Shown: piece after piece, positions 7,177 to 14,315 of the stretch
How the letters are laid out: every line of letters begins with the position of its first letter
Numbering within the stretch: the first letter of the stretch is position 1
DNA from: DASTGO01 sp035719045
Lineage (GTDB): Bacteria > Actinomycetota > Actinomycetes > Actinomycetales > Kineosporiaceae
Reading direction: 5' to 3'
Length of the DNA stretch: 14,315 nucleotides
Assembly: GCA_035719045.1 (NCBI GenBank)
Contig: DASTGO010000559.1
Location: forward strand, 1-14,315
Position numbers and translations under genes: made by a program
The notes under the pieces: generated by a model
Told to the model about the DNA's origin: nothing
Databases searched by the model: none
The model's input: only the letters and a program-made list of their open reading frames with translations

Positions 7177-7200
7177 CGGGCCGGGCCTTCCCCCGGCCCG
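7177..7200 (+). terminator. Possible terminator or attenuator hairpin after purS
   Basis: Nine bases at 7177-7185 (cgggccggg) pair exactly with 7192-7200 (cccggcccg) around the loop ccttcc. The hairpin starts six bases after the purS stop, all-GC stem, no T-run. It could end or weaken transcription before the kinase gene, consistent with purQ having its own promoter-like box. Confidence 0.5.
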
Positions 7201-7392
7201 GGACCGTGATCGCGTGCTCCGGCCCGGCTGCGCCGTCCGTGCTGATATCGGCCACCCAGGTTCAGCGCCGCCACGGGCCTGCCGATCGCTCATTGACGGC
7301 CCCTGACCGCGGGCACCCCTGCGACCAGCCCTGACGCAGGCGCGCGGTGGGCCGGGTGTCCGGGGTCGGGCGGGTGGGTGCGGGAGGCTGGC

Positions 7393-10300
7393 ATGGCGGT
7401 CAGCTCGGTCACCGGGCCGGTGGGAGCCGGCTCCCTGCCCCGCGACGGCGACTTCGAGGTGGTCTACGAGTCGGGTCGGGCCCGGGTCCGGCGTTGGCGG
7501 TCCCGGCGGGATCCGGCGTTCACCCTGATCGTCAAGGATCCGCTCGGCGAGGGTGCCGGGGCCCGGCTGCAGCGGGAACGGTCCGTGCTGGCCCGGCTGG
7601 CCGACGTCGAGGGGGTCCCGCACCTGCGCCAGGCCGGGGAGGGCCTGGACCCCGACGCGATCGTCGAGGAGGACGTGGGCGGCCTCACCCTGGCCGACAG
7701 CCTGCCCCGCGACGGCTGGCCCGCCGACCGGGTGATCGAGCTCGGGATCGGGCTCACCCGGACCCTCGCCGAGATCCACCGCCGCGGAGTGGTCCACCGC
7801 GACCTCAACCCGCCCAACGTCGTGCTGTCCGCCGACGGGCGACCGGTGATCGTCGACTTCGACCTGGCCACCACCTACGCCCAGGAACGCCCGGCCTTCG
7901 CGCACACCCACGACATCCTCGGCACCCTGCCGTACCTGGCACCCGAGCAGACCGGGCGGACCGGCCGCGCCATCGACCACCGCGCCGACCTGTACAGCCT
8001 CGGGGCCACCCTCTACGAAGCCCTCACCGGCAGCCCGCCGTTCGGATTCGGATCCCCGCTGCAACTCGTCCACGACCAGCTCGCCACCGTCCCCGCACCG
8101 CTGGACGAGGCCAGGCCAGGGGTCCCGGCCGGGCTCTGCCTGATCGTCGCCCGCCTGCTGGAGAAGGAGCCGGACGCCCGGTACGGCAGCGCCGAGGGCC
8201 TCCTGCACGACCTGCGCCTGCTGCGGGACCTGCTCTCCCGCGGCTGTGAGGCGGACTTCGTGCCCGGCACCTGCGACTTCCCGCTGCGGCTGGCAGCCCC
8301 GTCCCGGCTCGTCGGCCGGGACCGGGAGGTCGCCGGGCTGCGCACCATGCTGGACGCCGCGATCGCCGGACCGGGTCGCTGCCTGCTGATCACCGGCGCC
8401 GCGGGCGTCGGCAAGACCGCCCTGGCCGAGCAGTTGCGGCCGCTGGTCGCCGGGCGGGACGGCTGGTTCGTGGCCACCGCCTTCGAGCAGAGCCCGGCGG
8501 ATGGCGCCTCCTGCGGCCTGACCGGGCTGCTGCGCGGGCTCGGCCGGCTGCTGCTCGCCGAACCCGATCCCGCGGTGGCCGAGCACCGCTGGTCACGGAT
8601 CCGGGAGGCGCTCGGCGCCAACGTGTCCCTGCTCGCCGAGCTGCCGGAGTACCTGGCCCTCCGGGACCCGGCCGACGCCCCGGTCCCGGCGATCCACGTG
8701 CCGGCTCCGCGCTCACCCGAACCCCCGCAGGTCGCCGCGCCCCTCCTGCCGCCGGACGCCGACCCGCGCCGCGGCCCCGCCGGCGGTCCGGACCGGCTCG
8801 CCCGAGCCTGTGCGGACCTGATCACCGCCGTGGCCGGCCCGCAACTACCGGTCGTCGTGGTCCTGGACGACCTGCACCAGGCCGTCCCCGCGGACCTCGA
8901 CCTGGTCGAGGCGCTGTCCGCCGAATCCCTCCCGGCCGGGCTGGCCGTCATCGGGACGGTCCGCACCGACGCGGCGGGTGCCGACGACCTGCTGACCCGG
9001 CTGACCGCCTGGTGCGCGCAGGCGGGCACCGTTCCCGCCCTGCTGGAACCGGCCGACCTGTCGGCGCCCGCCCTGACCACCCTGCTCGCGGCCGTCCTGA
9101 AACTGCCCTCCGACCAGGTCGAAGGCCTGGCCGCGACGGTCGGCGAGGTCACCGGCGGCAATCCCGCCGACACCCTGGAACTGCTCAACGCCCTGCGCGG
9201 GGACGGCCTGATCGTGCCCGGGCCCTCCGGCTGGACCTGGGACGTCGAGCAGGTGCGCCGCTACACCGGGGACCGCCAGGTCGGGCAGTTGCTGGCCACC
9301 AGGATCGCCCGGCTGCCACCCGACACCGGGACCACCCTGCAGGCGCTCGCCTGCCTGGGCCGCCGCGCCGACGTCGGCCTGCTCGCGGCCGCCACGGACG
9401 TCACCCCGGAGGAGGTGCTGTCCCGCCTCGAACCGGCCCTGCAGGACGGCCTGATCGGGGGCGACGCCGCACCAGGCTGCGGGGCCGGTCCACAACCGCT
9501 CGCCTTCCGGCACGACCGGGTCCGCCAGGCCGTGCTGGCCCCGCTGGTGGAAGGCCGCCGGCAGGACCTGCAGCTGGCGATCGCCCGCCGTCTCGCCGGA
9601 CACCGCCGGTACGCCGACCAGGCCGGGGAGCAGTACCTGGCCGTCCTGGAGACCCGGGGCGGACCCGTCCTGGTCGCCGACCACCCCGAGGCGCTCACCG
9701 CGGCCCGGCTGCTGCACACGGCGGCCCGGTCGGCCGGCGGAACCGACCCCGGCCAGGCCCGCCGGCTGCTGTCCGCCGCCTCGGACGTGCTGACCCGGCT
9801 GGCCGCCTCGGGAGCCGGCACCCGGCCGGAGGTCCGGGCCGCGGTGGAACAGCTGCAGGCCGAGGTCCGGGTGGACCGGCACGCCACCCTGTTCCAGCTC
9901 GGCCGGCTGGACGCCGCGGAGGCGCTGTACCCCGCGATCGCCGCCGGCTGTCCCGATCCGCTCGACCTGGTCGGTCCGGCCTGCGTGCAGATCGCCACCC
10001 TGACCAGCCAGTCCCGGGTGCGGGAGGCCCTCACCCTCGGTCTGGACCTGCTGGCGCAGCTCGGGGTCGTGCCGCCCGAGGACCTCGCCGGCTGGGTGCT
10101 GGACCAGTGGGAGCAGGTGTGCCGCTGGGTGGCCTCCGCCGGGGACGGCGAGCGCGACCGTCCCGAGCCCGGCGACCCCCGGCTGCTCGCCGTCGCCCGG
10201 CTGGTCCACCACCTGGTCGCCCCCGCCGGCCTGGCCGACCGCCGGCTGCAGGAATGGCTGCTGCTGACCGGCCAGCAGATCTGGCGTGAGCACGGGCCCA

Positions 10301-13300
10301 ACCCCCCCGCTATCCCCGGCGCCGGGGCCGTCGCCGCCCGCCTGATCGGGTCACGGGGGGACTACCGGACCGCCTACCGGCTGGGGGAGCTCGCCCTGGC
10401 CGTCGGCCGGGTCCACCGGTACGGCCACGCCACCGCGACCGCCCGGTACCTGTTCGCCGAGGCCGTCGGCCACTGGTTCGAGCCGCTGGAGGACCAGGTC
10501 GGGCAGTTGCGCGCCGCCCGGGAGGAACTGGTCCGCCGCGGGGACCCGACCCATGCCGCGCTGACCTACCCGCCCCTGGTCTGTGCCCTGCTCGACCGGG
10601 GCCCGACCCTCGACGTCTGCGCCCGGGAGGTGGACGCCGGGCTCGCGCTGGCCTCCCGGACCGGCAGCCAGCGGGTCAGCGGCGAACTGCTGGCGTACCG
10701 GCAGCTGCTGCGGGCCCTGCGCGGGGAGACCTTCCCGGTCGGCAGTTTCGAGGGCGCCGACTTCAGCGAGGCCTTCCACCTCACCGACTCCGGGGTCACC
10801 CCGGCCGCCGGCGCGATCTACCGGGTCAACCGGGCACTGGGTGCGGTGCTGCTCGGCGATCCCGGCACCGCCGCCACCCACCTGGAGGCGGCCCGGGAGC
10901 TGCTGAGCTACCTGCCCGGCCGCTGGTCGGTCGCGCTCGCCCGCACCCTGGAGGCGCTGGCCCTGGCCGGGCGGATCCGTGCCGGGGACCCCGATGCCGA
11001 TCCGGCCGGACTGGACGCCCGCCGGGACTGGCTGGCCGCCCGGGCCGCCGACGCCCCGGACAACGTCGGCTACCTGCTCGCCCTGGTCGAGGCCGAACGG
11101 CACTGGGCGCTCGGCGAGCCCGAGGCGGCCGGGACGGCCTTCGACCGCGCGCTCGGCCGGCTGTCCGCCTGCCATCGCCCCTGGCAGGAGGCGCTGGTCG
11201 CGGAGCGGGCCGGACTCTTCCTGCTCGACCGCGGCCAGGTGAACCTCAGCCTGCAGGTGCTGGCCCGCGCCCGCGCCGGGTACGCCGAGTGGGGTGCGGC
11301 GGCCGTCGTCGCCCGGCTGGAGCGGGACCATCCGACGCTGCGCGGGGTGGTCTACCGGTACGCCGACGATCACACCGGTGGCACCCGTCGCCCGTCGACC
11401 GGCGGCCCAGGATCCTTCGGCAGCCGCAGTTCCGCACGGTCCGCCGGGCCGGAGGGGTCCGCGGGTTCGGGCGGGTTCGGGCTCAGCGCGTACTCGTCCA
11501 GCCCGGGCGCCTCCAACGCGATCGACGCCGACGCCATCGACCTGCTCGGCGTCCTCAGCGCCTCCCAGGCCCTCGGCCAGGAGCAGAACCTCGACCGGCT
11601 GCGGGACCGGATCGCCCAGGTGGTCGGGGACCTCACCGGCGCCACCGCGGTCCGCCTGCTGCTGTGGAGCGACGAGACCCGGGACTGGTACCTGCTCGGC
11701 GGCGACCCCGAACCGGCGGGCGGGCGGGCCGCGGAGCCGGACCCGGCCGGCGGGCCGACCGGGTCCGCCGGGGCGGGGCTGCTGTCCCTGGACGCCGCCG
11801 CCGCACGCGGACTGCTGCCGCTGACGGCCGTCCGGGTCGTGGAGCGGACCCATGAGCCGCTGCTCGTCGCCGACGCCACCCGCGACGACCGGTTCGCCCG
11901 GGACCCGTTCCTGGCGGGCGCGGAGCACTGCTCGCTCATGGTCCTGCCGGTCCGCAGCCACGGCACCACCCGGGCGATGCTCGTCCTGGAGAACCGGCTC
12001 GGCCGGGCGGCGTTCACCCGCGACCGGCTGGACGCCGCGCTGCTGGTCGCCGGGCAGTTGGCGGTCAGCCTGGACAACGCGCTGGCGGAACGGTTCCGCT
12101 CGCTGGTGCAGCGCTCCTCGGACGTGACCCTGGTCTGCGGCCGGGACGGGCGGGTCGGCTACGCCAGTGCGGCGGCCGCCGTGCTGTTCGGCGTCCCGTC
12201 GGGGCAGCTGATCGGCCGTCCGGTCACCGACCTGGTCGATCCGCACGACCGGCACGCGCTGCTGGAGCGGATGTGGATGACCACCGCCGGTTCCGCCGGC
12301 TCCCACAGCCCGCCCGCCGGGGCCGACGACGGCGCACCGGCCGGGTTCGGCTCCCCGGCCCACCCCGGACGCCCGCTGGAATGCCGGGTCCCGGTGCCCG
12401 GCGAAGGCGAGCGCTGGGTCGAGGTGACCCTCAGCGACCTGACCGCCGACCCCGCGGTGGGCGGCCTGGTGCTGCTGCTGCGGGACGTCAGCGAGCGGCG
12501 CCGGCTGGAGATCGAGCTGCGCCACGCCCAGAAGATGGAGTCGGTCGGGCAGCTCGCCGCGGGGGTGGCCCACGAGATCAACACCCCGATCCAGTTCATC
12601 GGCGACAACCTGACCTTCCTCGGGGAGGCCTTCGCGGACCTGTGCCGGGTGCTGGCGGCCTTCCGGGACGCGATCCCGGTCGGCGGCGGCCTGCCGCCCG
12701 AGGTGGCCGCCCGCTGGGCCGCCGCGCTCGGCACCGCGGAGGAGGTCGAGCTGGACTTCCTGCTCGCCGACGTCCCCGAGGCGCTCGGCCAGACCCAGCA
12801 GGGGGTCGCCCGGGTGGCCACCATCGTCCGGGCGATGAAGGCCTCGGCGTACCCCAGCGGTGAGCAGCGGGCCCAGATCGACCTGAACGAGCTGGTCCGC
12901 AACACCCTCATCGTGGCCAACAGCGAGTTCAAGTACGTCGCGGACGTCCAGGAGGAACTCGCCGAGATCCCGCCGATCTGGTGCTTCCCCGGAGACCTGC
13001 ACCAGGTGGTGCTCAACCTCGTGGTGAACGCGGCCCAGGCGGTCACCGAGGCCGTGTCGGGCGGGGCTCCGCGCGGCACGATCACGGTCCGCACCTGGCG
13101 GGACGGCGAGGAGGTGGTGCTGGAGATCGCCGACACCGGGGTGGGGATCCCGCCGCAGATCGCCGGGCGGGTGTTCGAGCAGTTCTTCACCACCAAGCCG
13201 GTCGGAGTCGGCACCGGTCAGGGGCTGAGCCTGGCCTACTACCTGGTCCACGACCGCCACCACGGCACGATCGGGTTCACCTCCGAACCCGGGACCGGGA

Positions 13301-13377
13301 CCACCTTCACCGTCCGGCTGCCGATCGACCTCGAACCGGACGCCGACGAGGAGACCGGCCCGCCAGCCTCCGGCTGA
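7393..13377 (+). CDS. Hybrid Ser/Thr kinase - AAA ATPase - GAF - PAS - histidine kinase (HstK-like 'trifunctional' sensor kinase)
   Basis: ATG 7393 has GGGAGG five bases upstream (an in-frame GTG at 7378 is less well placed); 1994 residues. Domains in order: Ser/Thr kinase (about 15-280) with Lys48, Glu62, catalytic loop HRDLNPPN (135-142) and DFD (155-157) in place of DFG, then 'GTLPYLAPEQTGR'; AAA-type ATPase from about 305 with Walker A GAAGVGKT (335-342) and Walker B 'VVVVLDDLHQ' (Asp492-493); a long helical, TPR/MalT-like region (about 640-1310); a Gly/Ser-rich linker (about 1325-1380); GAF (about 1388-1565); PAS (about 1568-1710); histidine kinase with phospho-acceptor His1727 in 'VAHEINTPIQF', N-box Asn1879, 'DTGVGIP' (Asp1914) and GTGQG (1940-1944). 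No membrane segments, no receiver domain. This order matches the HstK family known from cyanobacteria and other bacteria. Ligand and partner are unknown, and no response regulator is in view. It separates purS from purQ. Confidence 0.93.
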   Translation: MAVSSVTGPVGAGSLPRDGDFEVVYESGRARVRRWRSRRDPAFTLIVKDPLGEGAGARLQRERSVLARLADVEGVPHLRQAGEGLDPDAIVEEDVGGLTLADSLPRDGWPADRVIELGIGLTRTLAEIHRRGVVHRDLNPPNVVLSADGRPVIVDFDLATTYAQERPAFAHTHDILGTLPYLAPEQTGRTGRAIDHRADLYSLGATLYEALTGSPPFGFGSPLQLVHDQLATVPAPLDEARPGVPAGLCLIVARLLEKEPDARYGSAEGLLHDLRLLRDLLSRGCEADFVPGTCDFPLRLAAPSRLVGRDREVAGLRTMLDAAIAGPGRCLLITGAAGVGKTALAEQLRPLVAGRDGWFVATAFEQSPADGASCGLTGLLRGLGRLLLAEPDPAVAEHRWSRIREALGANVSLLAELPEYLALRDPADAPVPAIHVPAPRSPEPPQVAAPLLPPDADPRRGPAGGPDRLARACADLITAVAGPQLPVVVVLDDLHQAVPADLDLVEALSAESLPAGLAVIGTVRTDAAGADDLLTRLTAWCAQAGTVPALLEPADLSAPALTTLLAAVLKLPSDQVEGLAATVGEVTGGNPADTLELLNALRGDGLIVPGPSGWTWDVEQVRRYTGDRQVGQLLATRIARLPPDTGTTLQALACLGRRADVGLLAAATDVTPEEVLSRLEPALQDGLIGGDAAPGCGAGPQPLAFRHDRVRQAVLAPLVEGRRQDLQLAIARRLAGHRRYADQAGEQYLAVLETRGGPVLVADHPEALTAARLLHTAARSAGGTDPGQARRLLSAASDVLTRLAASGAGTRPEVRAAVEQLQAEVRVDRHATLFQLGRLDAAEALYPAIAAGCPDPLDLVGPACVQIATLTSQSRVREALTLGLDLLAQLGVVPPEDLAGWVLDQWEQVCRWVASAGDGERDRPEPGDPRLLAVARLVHHLVAPAGLADRRLQEWLLLTGQQIWREHGPNPPAIPGAGAVAARLIGSRGDYRTAYRLGELALAVGRVHRYGHATATARYLFAEAVGHWFEPLEDQVGQLRAAREELVRRGDPTHAALTYPPLVCALLDRGPTLDVCAREVDAGLALASRTGSQRVSGELLAYRQLLRALRGETFPVGSFEGADFSEAFHLTDSGVTPAAGAIYRVNRALGAVLLGDPGTAATHLEAARELLSYLPGRWSVALARTLEALALAGRIRAGDPDADPAGLDARRDWLAARAADAPDNVGYLLALVEAERHWALGEPEAAGTAFDRALGRLSACHRPWQEALVAERAGLFLLDRGQVNLSLQVLARARAGYAEWGAAAVVARLERDHPTLRGVVYRYADDHTGGTRRPSTGGPGSFGSRSSARSAGPEGSAGSGGFGLSAYSSSPGASNAIDADAIDLLGVLSASQALGQEQNLDRLRDRIAQVVGDLTGATAVRLLLWSDETRDWYLLGGDPEPAGGRAAEPDPAGGPTGSAGAGLLSLDAAAARGLLPLTAVRVVERTHEPLLVADATRDDRFARDPFLAGAEHCSLMVLPVRSHGTTRAMLVLENRLGRAAFTRDRLDAALLVAGQLAVSLDNALAERFRSLVQRSSDVTLVCGRDGRVGYASAAAAVLFGVPSGQLIGRPVTDLVDPHDRHALLERMWMTTAGSAGSHSPPAGADDGAPAGFGSPAHPGRPLECRVPVPGEGERWVEVTLSDLTADPAVGGLVLLLRDVSERRRLEIELRHAQKMESVGQLAAGVAHEINTPIQFIGDNLTFLGEAFADLCRVLAAFRDAIPVGGGLPPEVAARWAAALGTAEEVELDFLLADVPEALGQTQQGVARVATIVRAMKASAYPSGEQRAQIDLNELVRNTLIVANSEFKYVADVQEELAEIPPIWCFPGDLHQVVLNLVVNAAQAVTEAVSGGAPRGTITVRTWRDGEEVVLEIADTGVGIPPQIAGRVFEQFFTTKPVGVGTGQGLSLAYYLVHDRHHGTIGFTSEPGTGTTFTVRLPIDLEPDADEETGPPASG

Positions 13378-13457
13378 TCCGCCCAGCTCCGGCTGATCCG
13401 CCAGCCTCCGGCTGATCCGCCCAGCTCCGGCGATCCGATCCGCCCGTCCCGGCGATC
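13361..13457 (+). repeat. Tandem repeat, 19-bp unit, about four copies plus degenerate tail
   Basis: Units at 13361-13379, 13380-13398, 13399-13417 and 13418-13435 (18 bases) follow CGCC(C)AGC(C)TCCGGCTGATC. Two unit types alternate (cgccagcctccggctgatc, cgcccagctccggctgatc), so the larger period is about 37-38. The first unit contains the kinase stop codon; the rest are noncoding, ending in a degenerate piece (13436-13457). Each unit can form a tiny hairpin (agcc-tcc-ggct or agc-tccg-gct). Confidence 0.8.
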
Positions 13458-13504
13458 CGGCAGCGGGCGGCGGACCGGGGCGACCCGCGGGTCCGTGCCG
13501 ACGT

Positions 13505-13510
13505 TAGGCT
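13505..13510 (+). promoter_or_regulatory. Promoter -10-like box TAGGCT upstream of purQ
   Basis: TAGGCT lies 56 bases before the purQ GTG. Its context (g-t-TAGGCTgacc, then ccgtcccg) resembles that of the box upstream of purS. It supports purQ having its own promoter despite separation from purS. No clear -35 element can be seen. Confidence 0.45.
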
Positions 13511-13566
13511 GACCACCGTCCCGGACGTTTCCGGCCGCCAGCGGCCGCCGCTCCCCGAGGAGACCC

Positions 13567-14256
13567 GTGAGGATCGGGATCGTCACCTTCCCCGGCAGCC
13601 TCGACGACACCGACGCCGCGCGCGCCGTCCGGATCGCCGGCGGTGAGGCGGTCGCCCTGTGGCACGGCGAGGAGGACCTGCGCAAGGTCGACGCCGTCGT
13701 CCTGCCGGGCGGCTTCTCCTACGGGGACTACCTGCGCTGCGGGGCCATCGCCCGGTTCTCGCCGGTGATGCGTGAGGTCGTCCGGCTCGCCGGGCCGCCG
13801 GAGCAGTCCGCCCCCGGTCTGCCGGTCCTCGGGATCTGCAACGGGTTCCAGGTGCTGTGCGAGTCGCATCTGCTGCCCGGCGCGCTGATCCGCAACGACC
13901 ACCGCAAGTTCGTCTGCCGCGACCAGCGCCTGCGCATCGAGCGCACCACCACCGCGTGGACCAGCGAGTACGACCCGGGTGAGGAGATCGTCGTCCCGCT
14001 CAAGAACGGTGAGGGCGGTTTCGTCGCCGACGAGGCCACCCTGGACCGGCTCGAGGGCGAGGGCCGGGTGGTCGCCCGCTACCTCGAGGTGAACCCGAAC
14101 GGCTCGTACCGGGACATCGCCGGGATCACCAACGAGCGCGGCAACGTGGTCGGCCTGATGCCGCACCCGGAGCACTGCGTCGAGACCCTGACCGGCCCGA
14201 CCACCGACGGCCTGGGCTTCTTCACCTCGGTGCTGAAGGCAGTCGTCGCCTCCTGA
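13567..14256 (+). CDS. purQ: Phosphoribosylformylglycinamidine synthase subunit PurQ (glutaminase)
   Basis: PurQ is the class I glutamine amidotransferase subunit that releases ammonia from glutamine for PurL in FGAM synthesis. The 229-residue length fits the family. It starts 'RIGIVTFPGSLDD', has 'LPGGFSYGDYLRCGA', the nucleophile elbow 'GICNGFQ' with Cys91, and the His-Glu pair in 'MPHPEH' (His200, Glu202), with 'ITNERGNVVGLMP' just before it. GTG 13567 follows GAGGAGA (13557-13563) closely. Its usual partner purS is 6.4 kb upstream. purL is not visible: the next gene, overlapping the stop by one base, starts with a signal-peptide-like sequence. Confidence 0.95.
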   Translation: MRIGIVTFPGSLDDTDAARAVRIAGGEAVALWHGEEDLRKVDAVVLPGGFSYGDYLRCGAIARFSPVMREVVRLAGPPEQSAPGLPVLGICNGFQVLCESHLLPGALIRNDHRKFVCRDQRLRIERTTTAWTSEYDPGEEIVVPLKNGEGGFVADEATLDRLEGEGRVVARYLEVNPNGSYRDIAGITNERGNVVGLMPHPEHCVETLTGPTTDGLGFFTSVLKAVVAS

Positions 14257-14315
14257 TGAGGTTCACCGGAGTGCGGCGCGCGCTCTTGATCGTTGCCGCC
14301 GCACTGCTGTTGACC
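14256..14315 (+). CDS. Start of an exported or membrane protein, cut by window
   Basis: ATG 14256-14258 overlaps the purQ stop by one base (TGATG), a common sign of translational coupling. The 20 visible codons read M-R-F-T-G-V-R-R then a hydrophobic run 'ALLIVAAALLLT', which looks like a signal peptide or first membrane segment. The frame is open to the window edge. There is no ribosome site of its own. The protein cannot be identified from this piece, but it does not look like PurL. Confidence 0.5.
   Translation, partial: MRFTGVRRALLIVAAALLLT

Noticed and set aside
10351..13263. Very long open minus-strand frame (970 codons) opposite the kinase
   Set aside because: Shadow of the kinase gene: low-complexity G/Q/P/V-rich translation with no motifs or ribosome site.
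13361..13457. CRISPR array
   Set aside because: The repeats are directly adjacent with no unique spacers, and no cas genes are present.

Overview
The window comes from a high-GC actinomycete chromosome. Hand-counted lines inside the large kinase gene (7741-7800) and the diguanylate cyclase gene (1941-2000) are both 45/60 GC. Codon third positions are mostly G or C, GTG starts are used, and the purS/purQ gene pair is present. The genus cannot be fixed from this sequence alone.

Left part (1 to about 3760) is accessory and mosaic. It opens with two lower-GC genes (line 541-600 is 31/60 GC): the 3' part of a gene resembling the C-terminal DUF5919-type domain of XRE-family regulators, then a CYTH-domain protein (class IV adenylate cyclase/triphosphatase family). 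A stretch of about 690 bases without an intact gene follows. It holds a short broken coding fragment and a 110-base element with near-perfect 23/24-base terminal inverted repeats (MITE-like). On the minus strand is a multi-pass membrane diguanylate cyclase with an intact GGDEF motif. Beyond its start lies another gene remnant.

Middle part (3767 to 6819): a conserved actinobacterial integral membrane protein of unknown function; a 292-base gap with three pairs of closely spaced direct repeats; and a secreted, multidomain glycoside hydrolase (clan GH-A type, alpha-L-arabinofuranosidase-like, with a C-terminal ricin-type carbohydrate-binding domain). It ends in a very strong 19-bp stem terminator.

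Right part (6820 to the end): purS and purQ, two subunits of phosphoribosylformylglycinamidine synthase. They are normally adjacent, but here they are separated by about 6.4 kb containing one 1994-codon gene. That gene encodes a soluble hybrid Ser/Thr kinase - AAA-type ATPase - helical repeat - GAF - PAS - histidine kinase (HstK-like, 'trifunctional' kinase). purS and purQ each have a similar TAGGCT promoter-like box, and a hairpin follows purS, so the pair is probably transcribed separately. The kinase gene ends in a small 19-bp tandem repeat array. One nucleotide of the purQ stop overlaps the start of a further gene with a signal-peptide-like N-terminus, cut off by the window edge.

The most notable feature is the giant hybrid kinase inserted into the purine pair. 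Its Ser/Thr kinase catalytic loop and DFG motif are altered, while its histidine kinase motifs look intact.
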